Origin: Synergistaceae bacterium
Lineage (GTDB): Bacteria; Synergistota; Synergistia; Synergistales; Aminobacteriaceae
NCBI GenBank assembly: GCA_017475805.1
Contig: JAFVEW010000239.1
Span: forward strand, 1-14,810
DNA length: 14,810 nt
Reading direction: 5' to 3'
The notes under the pieces were generated by a model. The model worked only from the letters and a program-made list of their open reading frames with translations, had not been told where the DNA came from and did no database searches. A program made the translations under genes and the position numbers. Each line of letters begins with the position of its first letter. Positions within the stretch are counted from its first letter, which is position 1. Positions 6,112-13,982 of the stretch are shown here, piece by piece.

Positions 6112-7695
6112 CTAATTCCTAATTGCTTTTATAGCAGCGCGTTCGATTTCAAGTCCTGCGATATAACGACGAGTGAAAGCCTCAAAGCCTTTGACGTCTT
6201 CGGGGTCAGGATTTACAGCCTCGCCAGCTAAATTTTTGAAAATTCGATTGTCAAGATAATTTTCAAGTTTGCCGTCTTTTTTGCCGTCAGCAAGATAAGC
6301 TGCAAGCAAAGCAATTCCCCATGCTCCGCCTTCTGAAGCCGTTGACATTACAGTAACGGGAGAGTTCACAGCCGCCGCTAAAAATTTCTGCATCACCAAC
6401 GGAGTTTTGAAAAGTCCGCCGTGTCCTGTAATCCGGTCAAGTTTTACGCCTTCGTCTTTTAATAAAATATCAAGGCCGAGTTTCACAGCACCGAGCGATG
6501 TATAAAGATTTACGCGCATAAAATTAGCGAGATTAAATTTGCTGTCAGGCGTACGGACAAATAACGGTCTGCCTTCATTTATAAACGTAACATTTTCGCC
6601 GGAATAATAGCCGTAAGAAAGAAGCCCGCCGCAATCTTTATCGCCGTTCAAAGCGTTGGTGTAGAGTTTGCTGAATAATTCGCCGGTGTCGGCTTTGATG
6701 TTCATTAAGCTGCAAAATTCGCTGAAAAGATTTACCCAAGCGTTTAAGTCGCTCGTTCCGTTATTAGCGTGAGACATAGCGCAAGGAAAGCCCGTCGGCG
6801 TCGTAACCATGTCGATTTCTCGATGAAGTTTAGATAGATTTTTCTCTAAGACTATCATTGCGAACATGCTCGTGCCTGCTGAGAGATTTCCTGTGCGAGG
6901 CGCGACTGCGTTCGTAGCGACCATGCCTGTGCCTGCGTCGCCTTCGGGAGGACAAAGAGGAACTCCGGCCTTCAAATTTCCTGTTTCATCAAGGAAAGCC
7001 GCGCCTGCTTCAGTCAATTTTCCTGCTGCTTCACCAGCAACTAAAACTTTAGGGAAAATTTCGCGGAGTTTCAAAGGCTTGATTAAATCATTGAATTTTT
7101 CTTCCATTGAGGAGTCATAATCAAGTTTTTCTGAATCTATCGGGAACATTCCTGCAGCGTCGCCGATGCCGATGACTTTCTCGCCCGTTAATTTATAGTG
7201 AACATACGCCGCAAGAGTGAAGACAGACGCAATATTTTTAACGTGAGCTTCATTATCTAAAATTCTTTGATATAAATGAGCGCATGACCATCTCAACGGA
7301 ATATTAAACTGAAATAAATCCGTGAGCTTATCGGCGGCCTTTGTTGTGTTAGTGTTTCTCCAAGTTTGGAAAATCGCAAGCTGTTTATCGTCTTTATCGA
7401 GAGCAATATAGCCGTGCATCATTGCGCTAATTCCGATTGCGCCGAAAGTCGAAGGAGTTACGCCGAATTTTTTTTCAACGTCTTTGCGGAGATTTGAGTA
7501 ACAATCTTTAAGTCCTGCTTCAACGTCTTCGAGAGAATATGTCCAGACGCCGTCAACTAATTTATTTTCCCAGTCGTGAATACCCGAAGCTAAAACATTG
7601 CCGTCATAGTCAACTAAAACGCCTTTAATTCGAGTTGAGCCGAACTCGATACCGAGAGCCGTATTGCCGTGAAGAATTAAATTTTTCGCGTCCAT
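6112..7695 (-). CDS. FGGY-family sugar kinase, probable L-ribulokinase
   Basis: ATP-dependent sugar kinase of 527 residues with the two-domain FGGY fold. ALGIEFGSTRIKGVLVD (about 13-29) is the phosphate-1 motif, IGISAMMHG and FQTWRNT lie in the sugar-binding domain, and Asp253 (PEGDAGTGM) is the expected catalytic base. GNLSAGTSMFA and GHGGLFKTP complete the ATP domain, and ASEGGAWGIAL is near the C-terminus. It resembles the XylB-like FGGY group more than classical E. coli AraB, but its place among araA, araD, tkt and tal leaves L-ribulokinase as the missing activity, and similar kinases occupy arabinose operons in other anaerobes. D-xylulokinase is the alternative; substrate cannot be read from sequence. 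It starts at an ATG 3 bp after the tkt stop, with AAGGATT about 11 nt upstream, and ends in TAG. Confidence 0.9.
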   Translation of the reverse strand: MDAKNLILHGNTALGIEFGSTRIKGVLVDYDGNVLASGIHDWENKLVDGVWTYSLEDVEAGLKDCYSNLRKDVEKKFGVTPSTFGAIGISAMMHGYIALDKDDKQLAIFQTWRNTNTTKAADKLTDLFQFNIPLRWSCAHLYQRILDNEAHVKNIASVFTLAAYVHYKLTGEKVIGIGDAAGMFPIDSEKLDYDSSMEEKFNDLIKPLKLREIFPKVLVAGEAAGKLTEAGAAFLDETGNLKAGVPLCPPEGDAGTGMVATNAVAPRTGNLSAGTSMFAMIVLEKNLSKLHREIDMVTTPTGFPCAMSHANNGTSDLNAWVNLFSEFCSLMNIKADTGELFSKLYTNALNGDKDCGGLLSYGYYSGENVTFINEGRPLFVRTPDSKFNLANFMRVNLYTSLGAVKLGLDILLKDEGVKLDRITGHGGLFKTPLVMQKFLAAAVNSPVTVMSTASEGGAWGIALLAAYLADGKKDGKLENYLDNRIFKNLAGEAVNPDPEDVKGFEAFTRRYIAGLEIERAAIKAIRN

Positions 7696-7698
7696 TGT

Positions 7699-9624
7699 TT
7701 AATTTAATCCTTTCAAAAATTCCTGCGCGACTTGAGGTGCTGAAAGTCCCATTTCGACTCGAACTTGGTCAGACGTTCCCGAAGCTCCATAATGATTTAC
7801 GCCGAGAGTCTTAAAATTCGGCAAAGAAATTCCGGCCTTCGCTGCTTCAAGAGCCATGATTGCGCCCATTCCTGTGTTAACGTTATGATCTTCGAGAGTA
7901 ACAACGCGATTAGTTTTAACGGCCTCTTTAATTGCGTTCATGTCAGGCTCTAAAGGACACGAGACAGCATAAACTGAAACCTTCAAATTATTTTCACGTT
8001 CTAAAATTTCAGCAGCTTCGAGAGCTATCTCTGCAGTGTAGCCGAGAGCAAAAATCGCACCGTCTGAGCCGGATTTAAGTTTATCAGCTTTGCCGTATTC
8101 AAATTTGTAATCACCTGAATAATACTCGAGGCCGTCAATCTTGCTTCGTCCTACAGCCATGCAAATATCGCCGGGAGTTTTTAACATCCACCTCGTTGCT
8201 CTATCAGTCTGGTTAGGGTCAACAGGAACAACTAACTTCCAGCCGAACATATTTCTCATTAAGCCGACGTAGTCAATGCACTGGTGAGTTTTTCCGTCTT
8301 CACCGACATCAAGGCCGACGTGAGTTAAAACCGTTTTATTTCCAGCGTGGTTAATGTCGTTAAGCCTTTGCTGATTATAAACTTCATCGATACCGAAGAC
8401 CCCGAACTCAGCCCAAAGCGACACAACTCCGGCAATGCTCGCAGCACCCGAAGCAGTAGCTACAGAATGTTCTTGAATGCCGCACTGAATAAAATTATCA
8501 GGGCATTCGTCTCTGAATTTCCCGGTCATTACGGACGGCAATAAATCACAATCGAAAACTAAAATAGGCGTTCTGCCTTCGACTTTGTAATTTAATTTGC
8601 CGACATCAGCGAGAGCCTTTCCGAATGCTCCGCGATTATCTGAAACTTTTTTGCCTTCGTAATCAAAAGGCTTTCCTGTGTCAATATTAGGAACAGGCGG
8701 AAAATCAATCGTTCTTCCTTTATAAATCGGCGGATTTTTGCGTCTTTCAAGAGCTTTGGTGAGGGTGTCGGGGTCTTCGCCGAGATTTTTAACGATTTCG
8801 TTATAAGCGTCAACAGGTACGGCTTTTCCATGATAGTCAGGTTTGCCTTCCATAATGCCGCCGTCTTTGCCCATTACAGTTTTGCAAAGTAAAACCGTAG
8901 GCTTTCCGTTCGAGCCTGCTTTTTTCAAAGCGTCATAGAGCTGAGTAAAATCATTGCCGTCGATTTCAACTGTTTCCCAGCCGTCAGCTTCCCATAATGC
9001 TTTAATATTGCAAGGCATTATTTTTTTTCTTTCGCCTGATAATTGAATGTCGTTATAGTCGATTAAAGCCGTTATTCCAGTTAAATTTTCTTTCACGGCC
9101 ATTCGACGGGCTTCAGCTATTTGTCCTTTAGTTTGACCGCCGTCGCCCATGAGAACATAAACTCGGCCTTTGTGATTATTAGCCCGCTGTGCAAGAGCAA
9201 AGCCTACACCCGCTGAAAGACCCTGACCTAAATTGCCCGTCCCCCAATCAATGCCGGGAACGTTGCGTTCAATATGGCCTTGAAATTCACTGCCGCAATC
9301 TCTGAAATGAGCCATAGCCTCTTCGCGTTCAATAAAGCCCCATTCTGAAAGAGCAGCGTAAACTCCTGCTGAAGTATGGCCGTGAGAAATAATCACATAA
9401 TCTCGATTAATCTCGCTGCAATTTTCGGGAGTTAAATCAGCAACGCCGTAGACCGTCAAGAACATTTCCATGCTTGAGAAAGCTCCGGCGGGATGTCCGC
9501 TCTTGGCCGCATTGACCATCGTTAAAGCAGCGACCCTTGCACGCTTAGCAGCAGCTTTCAAAGCGTCAAGATTATCGCCGTCTAATTTATCAAGAATAAA
9601 TTTATTAATCTTGGGTAAAGACAT
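7699..9624 (-). CDS. tkt: Transketolase
   Basis: Thiamine-diphosphate enzyme that moves two-carbon units from xylulose 5-phosphate to ribose 5-phosphate or erythrose 4-phosphate. The 641-residue single chain contains both halves found split in some anaerobes. The N-terminal part has SGHPAGAFSSME, ISHGHTSAGVYAAL, GTGNLGQGLS and the ThDP/Mg motif with Asp161 (MGDGGQTKGQ...IDYND). The pyrimidine domain follows, with Glu385 (CGIQEHSVA) as cofactor activator and WAEFGVFG, then a C-terminal domain with LEDHN. It starts at an ATG at 9622-9624 with CAGGTG 8 nt upstream. It is the first gene of the operon, 73 bp after folD, with a promoter candidate in that gap. As the product of the arabinose branch is xylulose 5-phosphate, transketolase is the direct consumer. 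Confidence 0.96.
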   Translation of the reverse strand: MSLPKINKFILDKLDGDNLDALKAAAKRARVAALTMVNAAKSGHPAGAFSSMEMFLTVYGVADLTPENCSEINRDYVIISHGHTSAGVYAALSEWGFIEREEAMAHFRDCGSEFQGHIERNVPGIDWGTGNLGQGLSAGVGFALAQRANNHKGRVYVLMGDGGQTKGQIAEARRMAVKENLTGITALIDYNDIQLSGERKKIMPCNIKALWEADGWETVEIDGNDFTQLYDALKKAGSNGKPTVLLCKTVMGKDGGIMEGKPDYHGKAVPVDAYNEIVKNLGEDPDTLTKALERRKNPPIYKGRTIDFPPVPNIDTGKPFDYEGKKVSDNRGAFGKALADVGKLNYKVEGRTPILVFDCDLLPSVMTGKFRDECPDNFIQCGIQEHSVATASGAASIAGVVSLWAEFGVFGIDEVYNQQRLNDINHAGNKTVLTHVGLDVGEDGKTHQCIDYVGLMRNMFGWKLVVPVDPNQTDRATRWMLKTPGDICMAVGRSKIDGLEYYSGDYKFEYGKADKLKSGSDGAIFALGYTAEIALEAAEILERENNLKVSVYAVSCPLEPDMNAIKEAVKTNRVVTLEDHNVNTGMGAIMALEAAKAGISLPNFKTLGVNHYGASGTSDQVRVEMGLSAPQVAQEFLKGLN

Positions 9625-9648
9625 ATATATTTCACCTGAATTTTTAGA

Positions 9649-9676
9649 ATTTTAATATGTGTTTGAGATAAGTAAA
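9649..9676 (-). promoter_or_regulatory. Candidate promoter of the tkt-kinase-tal-araA-araD operon
   Basis: On the minus strand TTTACT (9671-9676) and TAAAAT (9649-9654) are separated by 16 bp, in the folD-tkt gap. The start would be near 9642, leaving a leader of under 20 nt. I see no clear operator palindrome or catabolite-response site here, and no intrinsic terminator after folD, so some transcription may also arrive from recO-fchA-folD. Confidence 0.35.
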
Positions 9677-9697
9677 TTTTAGCTTAGATTATTTAAT

Positions 9698-10546
9698 TTA
9701 CAAAATTTTTTCAGCGGCTTCGATTACATGTTTAGCAAGCACAGCCGTTGTTACAGATCCGACTCCTGCAGGAACAGGCGTAACGGCTTTCACGATAGGC
9801 TCGACTTCATCAAAATTAACATCGCCGCAAAGTTTATTATTTTCGTCAACGTTAATGCCGACATCGATAATAATCTGTCCGGGACTTACGAAATTTTTAT
9901 CAACGAATTTAGCTTTGCCGATTGCCGCGACGATGATTTCAGAATTTTTGCAGATTTTTTCAAGCTCACGAGTTTTAGAATGACACATTGTAACGGTAGC
10001 GTTTCGAGCCTGAAGCATCATTGATAAAGGCTTACCGATAACGAGACTTCGGCCAATTACAGCTATATTTTTGCCTTCAAGTTCGACTCCGTAATAATCT
10101 AAAACTTCTATGCAGGCTTCAGCAGTACACGGCGCGTAACCCTTTCCAAGTCCCGTGAAAACTCTCGCAAGTGAGCCGACGGTCATACAGTCAACGTCTT
10201 TAGACGGCGATAAAATTTCGCACGCTTCTTGTTCAACTTTTTTATTAGGCAATGGACGCAGCATTAAGCAGCCATGAATAGAATTATCGTTATTAATTTC
10301 GCGAATGACATCTAAAATTTTTTCTCTTGAAACATTTTCAGGCAAACGAAAATTTTTGACTTCGATTCCGATTTTTTCACAGCGTTTCATTGCTCCTGTT
10401 TCGTAAGAAATATCGCCGGGCTTTTCTCCTATTCTCAAAATCGCAAGCGTAGGAATTATATTTTTCGATTTCAAAGATTCAGCGCGTGAAATTAATTTTT
10501 CAGTCAACGCCGCAGCAACTGGAGCACCTTTCAAAATTTCAGCCAT
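9698..10546 (-). CDS. folD: Methylenetetrahydrofolate dehydrogenase of the FolD family, probably lacking cyclohydrolase activity
   Basis: A 282-residue FolD-fold protein that oxidises 5,10-methylene-THF to methenyl-THF; cytosolic. The Rossmann motif IGRSLVIGKPLSMML, IDVGIN, CGDVNFDEV and TPVPAGVGSVTTAVL are typical, and Asp119 (KDVD) matches the conserved folate-contacting Asp. The active-site helix reads Tyr48-ETGAMKR: the family's catalytic Lys, four residues after the Tyr, is Ala52, while a Lys occurs two further on (Lys54). The Gln of the usual VQLPLP is replaced in LMLRPLP (Leu96). In human MTHFD1 the equivalent Lys56 is essential for the cyclohydrolase step, so this protein may be only a dehydrogenase. 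The ATG follows the fchA stop by 6 bp, with AAGGAGG inside the end of fchA, indicating tight coupling with the enzyme that would complete the reaction. Confidence 0.9.
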   Translation of the reverse strand: MAEILKGAPVAAALTEKLISRAESLKSKNIIPTLAILRIGEKPGDISYETGAMKRCEKIGIEVKNFRLPENVSREKILDVIREINNDNSIHGCLMLRPLPNKKVEQEACEILSPSKDVDCMTVGSLARVFTGLGKGYAPCTAEACIEVLDYYGVELEGKNIAVIGRSLVIGKPLSMMLQARNATVTMCHSKTRELEKICKNSEIIVAAIGKAKFVDKNFVSPGQIIIDVGINVDENNKLCGDVNFDEVEPIVKAVTPVPAGVGSVTTAVLAKHVIEAAEKIL

Positions 10547-10552
10547 GATAAA

Positions 10553-11176
10553 TTAAATCCTCCTTATGATTTTTGTAACCTGCATAGCGACTTTTACAGC
10601 ACGCGAACAATATTCACTCAAAAATTTTTCCGTTTGAGCTTCAAGTTTTGCTGCTTCTTCTCTATTTTTTAATAAGGTTGTATTCACGAAAATATTTAAC
10701 GCAGCGCTCTCCATAGCAGCACGACAAAGATAAGCCCCGCAACCGACGTCGGAAATTAATAACTTGCTGCCTTTTTCACTCATTTCTTCAAGCAGTTTAA
10801 TAACTTCGGCGCATGATTCAATAATTTTCAACGGAGCTTTACAGGCGTTGAGTAATGCCTTCTCTAAAATTTCATCACGTTCAGGATTGTCTTTTGGTAT
10901 AGAGTATGCTTGCGAAAGAGGCTCAAAGGCTTTGGCGTCCTCGTCAACAAGTTCAAGCAGTTTTAATCTTAAATTTTCTGCTTTTTCCAAAATGATTTTT
11001 ATATCGTCTTCAACGTCAGCATATTTTTTTTTGCCTACCGTAAAATTTCCAGCCATAGAACACAAAGCCACGCTCAAAGCTCCGACGATAGCAGACGCTC
11101 CGCCGCCTCCTGGAACAGGAGATTTTGAGGCCAAAAGCTTGGCGAATTTTTCACAGCTTTCTTGAATTAATTTCAA
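10553..11176 (-). CDS. fchA: Methenyltetrahydrofolate cyclohydrolase / cyclodeaminase family
   Basis: A 207-residue, mostly helical protein of the FTCD C-terminal (cyclodeaminase/cyclohydrolase) family. The signature is SKSPVPGGGGAS (17-28) followed by the helix AIVGALSVALCSMAGN, with VGKKKY, DEDAKAF and a C-terminal SDVGCGAYLCRAA helix in family order. Stand-alone bacterial members hydrolyse methenyl-THF to 10-formyl-THF (FchA) or remove ammonia from formimino-THF. The neighbouring FolD, which seems to lack its cyclohydrolase lysine, favours the first. The start is TTG (11174-11176), supported by AAGGAG (11186-11191) 9 nt upstream and by the position of the signature. It lies 20 bp after recO. 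A formimino-THF cyclodeaminase acting in histidine breakdown remains possible. Confidence 0.9.
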   Translation of the reverse strand: MKLIQESCEKFAKLLASKSPVPGGGGASAIVGALSVALCSMAGNFTVGKKKYADVEDDIKIILEKAENLRLKLLELVDEDAKAFEPLSQAYSIPKDNPERDEILEKALLNACKAPLKIIESCAEVIKLLEEMSEKGSKLLISDVGCGAYLCRAAMESAALNIFVNTTLLKNREEAAKLEAQTEKFLSEYCSRAVKVAMQVTKIIRRI

Positions 11177-11183
11177 ATTTAAT

Positions 11184-11191
11184 CACTCCTT
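11184..11191 (-). promoter_or_regulatory. Shine-Dalgarno for fchA (TTG start)
   Basis: AAGGAGTG on the minus strand, with its AAGGAG core 9 nt before the TTG at 11174-11176. It supports a non-ATG start. Confidence 0.6.
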
Positions 11192-11196
11192 AACAA

Positions 11197-11823
11197 CTAT
11201 TTTTCAATTAAAAATTTTTCGGCTAATTTAGCGGCAATTTTCAAAGAATTTTCGCGGATATTCGGATTTAATTTTTTTGAAAAAAGATCTATAACCCCTT
11301 TAACGTTTAATAATGAAATTTGAGTTAGCAAAATAATTTCATCATGATTAAATTTTTGAGACGAATAAAAATTCACGAGGTCAGGAGCAAGCCCCCAGCT
11401 TTCAAGCCATCGCCATAGAAATTTCCAGTTTGAAACTTCGATAGGAACTCGCGGTTCTTCTAATAATTTCATGCTCCAATATAAATTAGCAAGTAAATCA
11501 TCATCAGCTTGTTCCGTCGTCAAAAATTTTTTTATTAATCGTGTCCATTGTAAAGTCGTTAAAATAGCTTCTCTGCGTTCCCGTATAGGCAGCATATCAT
11601 CAAAAACTTCAATTTCATTGACGTAATAATTAACCGAATTTTTTTTCTTTTTGAGCTCAAATTTTCCCCATATGAAAGGCTCTGTGTCGCCGTTTGAACG
11701 CCGCGCTGTAACGTTGACAAGACCAAACTCTTTCAAAAATAGCTTCAGCCATAAATTTTTTTCGCCGGATATTTCACGATACAAAATAACACCCGAAGCC
11801 TTGAGAAAATTTCCCTCAAGCAT
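11197..11823 (-). CDS. recO: RecO-like DNA repair protein, short and without zinc-binding cysteines
   Basis: RecO acts with RecR in RecF-pathway recombination, loading RecA and annealing single strands. This 208-residue protein has the expected N-terminal OB-fold pattern (ASGVILYREISGEKNLWLK, then LKEFGLVNVTARR) and a helical C-terminal half with WLESWGLAPDL, which matches the family's conserved LL..LG..PDL region. It is shorter than the usual 230-250 residues and contains no cysteine, so the zinc finger present in many RecO proteins is absent. The ATG at 11821-11823 has AGGGAG 11 nt upstream, and the gene ends in TAG. It is the first gene of recO-fchA-folD and is divergent from the peptidase operon. 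Identification rests on a diverged pattern, so I am less sure than for its neighbours. Confidence 0.72.
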   Translation of the reverse strand: MLEGNFLKASGVILYREISGEKNLWLKLFLKEFGLVNVTARRSNGDTEPFIWGKFELKKKKNSVNYYVNEIEVFDDMLPIRERREAILTTLQWTRLIKKFLTTEQADDDLLANLYWSMKLLEEPRVPIEVSNWKFLWRWLESWGLAPDLVNFYSSQKFNHDEIILLTQISLLNVKGVIDLFSKKLNPNIRENSLKIAAKLAEKFLIEK

Positions 11824-11868
11824 AAAAATTTTTTCTCCCTTATTAAATTAATTCTCAAAGTCTTAAAA

Positions 11869-11898
11869 TTCCCAAAAAGTTTTTCAAAATTATATAAT
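11869..11898 (+). promoter_or_regulatory. Promoter of the peptidase-rsmB-PASTA operon
   Basis: On the plus strand TTCCCA (11869-11874) and a perfect TATAAT (11893-11898) are 18 bp apart. The predicted start is near 11905, about 45 nt before the ATG at 11951, with AGGAG (11934-11938) in the leader. Confidence 0.55.
11889..11894 (-). promoter_or_regulatory. Candidate -10 box of the recO-fchA-folD operon
   Basis: The minus strand reads TATAAT here, sharing bases with the plus-strand -10 in the palindrome ATTATATAAT (11889-11898). No convincing -35 is seen upstream on the minus strand. The transcript would have a leader of roughly 60 nt before recO. Confidence 0.35.
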
Positions 11899-11950
11899 GA
11901 CCTCGAAAAAAGTTTTTTAAGAATTTTTAGAATAGGAGAATTTTAATTTT

Positions 11951-12646
11951 ATGTTAGGTTATGGATATGGATTAGACCCTACGATTATTATAGTTATTCC
12001 GGCGTTGTTATTATCAATGTGGGCGCAGGCAAGCGTTAAAAGCACGTTCGCTAAATACAGTCAGGTAATGGCTCGCGGAAATGTTACAGCAGACAGCGTC
12101 GCTCACAGTTTATTATCTCTTTACGGAATGTCGAACATGCCTATTAATCACGTCAGCGGCTCTTTGACTGACCACTACGACCCAAGAAATAAAACTCTAA
12201 ATCTTTCCGATGACGTTTACGGCCACAGGAGCATTGCTTCAATCGGAGTTGCTGCTCACGAGGCAGGGCACGCCATTCAACATTTAGAGATGTATTCGCC
12301 TTTGATTTTAAGAAATTCCATTGTTCCTGTCGTTAATATCGCTACGACTGCATCAACGCCGCTTTTCTTTCTCGGCCTCATGATGGCTAACTCAACGCTT
12401 GTAACGATCGGAATAATGTGCTTCACGGCGGCTTTAGTCTTTCACCTTGTTACACTTCCCGTTGAAATTAATGCAAGCTCAAGAGCCTTGAAACTTTTAG
12501 AACAAACTCACACACTCTCGTCCGACGAATTAGCGGGCGCGAAAAAAGTTTTGACTGCTGCGGCTTGGACTTATATAGCGGCGGCTTTAACTTCGGCTTT
12601 GACTTTATTAAGAATGATTTTAATTGCACGTTCACGAAGACGTTAA
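11951..12646 (+). CDS. YugP-type membrane zinc metallopeptidase
   Basis: A 231-residue integral membrane protein of the YugP (neutral zinc metallopeptidase, Zn_peptidase_2) family. A first hydrophobic helix (about 10-27) is followed by a soluble segment with the zinc motif His103-Glu-Ala-Gly-His107 (HEAGHAIQH). Two hydrophobic segments (about 121-168) come next, then the family's PVEINASSRAL block with Glu172 as likely third zinc ligand, and a last hydrophobic helix near the C-terminus ending in a basic tail (ARSRRR). The aspartate-rich stretch before the zinc motif (NLSDDVYG) is typical. Physiological substrates of the family are poorly defined; membrane protein quality control is a reasonable guess. 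The ATG has AGGAG 12 nt upstream. rsmB begins 6 bp after the stop, and the same pairing occurs in many Gram-positive and Synergistota genomes. Confidence 0.93.
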   Translation: MLGYGYGLDPTIIIVIPALLLSMWAQASVKSTFAKYSQVMARGNVTADSVAHSLLSLYGMSNMPINHVSGSLTDHYDPRNKTLNLSDDVYGHRSIASIGVAAHEAGHAIQHLEMYSPLILRNSIVPVVNIATTASTPLFFLGLMMANSTLVTIGIMCFTAALVFHLVTLPVEINASSRALKLLEQTHTLSSDELAGAKKVLTAAAWTYIAAALTSALTLLRMILIARSRRR

Positions 12647-12652
12647 TAAAAA

Positions 12653-13972
12653 ATGCGCGGAATTGAAGCAGCCTTAAAAATTTTAAGCGAGAATAAAAAT
12701 TCTTTTGCCTCAGAAGCTCTGCGAAAATTAGCTGACCGCGAGAAAATGAAATCAACGGATATTTCGCTTGCCTCGTCGTTGATTTATATCGTTATGCGCC
12801 GTCGCGAACTTTGGGAAAAGTTAGCGGGAACTTTTGTTAAAGCAAAAGAAAAACTACCTGCGCCTATTTATACAGCAATGTTAGTCGGAGCGGGCGGTCT
12901 TATGGAGCTTCGGCGTTTTTCTGAAGGAGTTTTGATTAACGGAATCATCGAAACTTTGAAACGCGATAAAAGGAATCAAAAATATATTTCGCTCGTCAAT
13001 GCCGTTTTAAGAAAAATCAACGAGAACGGCGCGGAAATGATTGAAAAATTAAAAAAATCTCCGTCGCTTGATGACCGTGCATTAATCGCGGGAGTTCCTT
13101 TGTGGTTTTTATCAGCATGGATAAAAGGCTGGAACAGAGCTGAGCTCAACGAAATTTTTGAAATGTTCGCGTCTCCGTCTTACTCGGCAATAAGAACGCA
13201 AGAGAGCGAAAAAGTTTTAGCGTTGCTCGAAGAAAAAAATATTCATGCCTTTAAGTCAGATATTTCGCAAGCCGTGAGACTTACGGAAAGCATTTTGCCG
13301 ACAAATCTCCCGGGATTTTCTGAAGGACTTTGCAGCGTTCAGTCTGAAAGCTCAATAATAGCGGCCTCGCTCGTCAAAAAATTTTATTCCGGCAAAGGCT
13401 TAATCTTAGACATGTGTTCAGGGCGCGGAGTTAAAGCCGGGCAAATCTTAGAAGAATGTAAAAATTCTCGCCTCGAATGCTGGGAATTATCTTCAGGACG
13501 TTCTCAAAGTGCCGCAAAAGAATTAGAGAGGCTTCACGTTAGAGACCGGGCTATATTAAAAATCGGAGACGCTTTGACAACGCTGACGCCTTACGAAGAG
13601 CCGAGTTTTATAATGCTTGACGCTCCGTGTACAGGCACAGGAACATGGAACAGGAAACCTGAATCAAAATGGCAGTTAAGCTGGAAAAAATTTGATGCAA
13701 TTACAGATACTCAGAAAAAATTATTAGACCGCGCTTTGAGTTTAATAAAATCAGGCGGCTATGTTTTATATATAACTTGCAGCTTATTGCGTCAAGAAAA
13801 TGAAAACGTCGTAGCCGAGACTTTAGCAAATCATCAAGATTGCGCGGAAATTTCAAGAATGATTGATTTTCGAGGCGATGCTTTCAGGAAAGGCAAACCT
13901 TACGGATTTTATATAATGCCCTGTAACTCATGGCTCGATGGCTTTTATGTTTCACTAATAATGAAAAGATAA
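12653..13972 (+). CDS. rsmB: 16S rRNA (cytosine-967-C5)-methyltransferase
   Basis: Methylates C967 of 16S rRNA using S-adenosylmethionine; also known as Sun/Fmu. The 439-residue protein has an N-terminal NusB-like RNA-binding helical domain (about 1-130, with LINGIIETLKR and YISLVNAVLRK) and a C-terminal Rossmann methyltransferase. The SAM loop is LDMCSGRG (Asp253), diverged from the usual CAAPGGKT. The two catalytic cysteines are present: Cys326 in DAPCTGTGT and the nucleophile Cys376 in YITCSLL. The protein ends with DGFYVSLIMKR, as in the family. The start is the ATG 6 bp after the peptidase stop; no Shine-Dalgarno is evident, so translation probably couples to the upstream gene. Target specificity for C967 is inferred from domain layout. 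Confidence 0.92.
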   Translation: MRGIEAALKILSENKNSFASEALRKLADREKMKSTDISLASSLIYIVMRRRELWEKLAGTFVKAKEKLPAPIYTAMLVGAGGLMELRRFSEGVLINGIIETLKRDKRNQKYISLVNAVLRKINENGAEMIEKLKKSPSLDDRALIAGVPLWFLSAWIKGWNRAELNEIFEMFASPSYSAIRTQESEKVLALLEEKNIHAFKSDISQAVRLTESILPTNLPGFSEGLCSVQSESSIIAASLVKKFYSGKGLILDMCSGRGVKAGQILEECKNSRLECWELSSGRSQSAAKELERLHVRDRAILKIGDALTTLTPYEEPSFIMLDAPCTGTGTWNRKPESKWQLSWKKFDAITDTQKKLLDRALSLIKSGGYVLYITCSLLRQENENVVAETLANHQDCAEISRMIDFRGDAFRKGKPYGFYIMPCNSWLDGFYVSLIMKR

Positions 13973-13982
13973 AAAAATTTTT

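Noticed and set aside
9625..9697. Intrinsic terminator or sugar-responsive operator between folD and tkt
   Set aside because: I looked for a GC-rich hairpin with a T run and for a palindromic operator and found neither; only a promoter-like pair is supportable.
10764..11165. A 133-codon plus-strand frame opposite fchA
   Set aside because: It is low-complexity and Ser/Phe-rich, has no ribosome site, and fully mirrors the well-supported fchA on the other strand.
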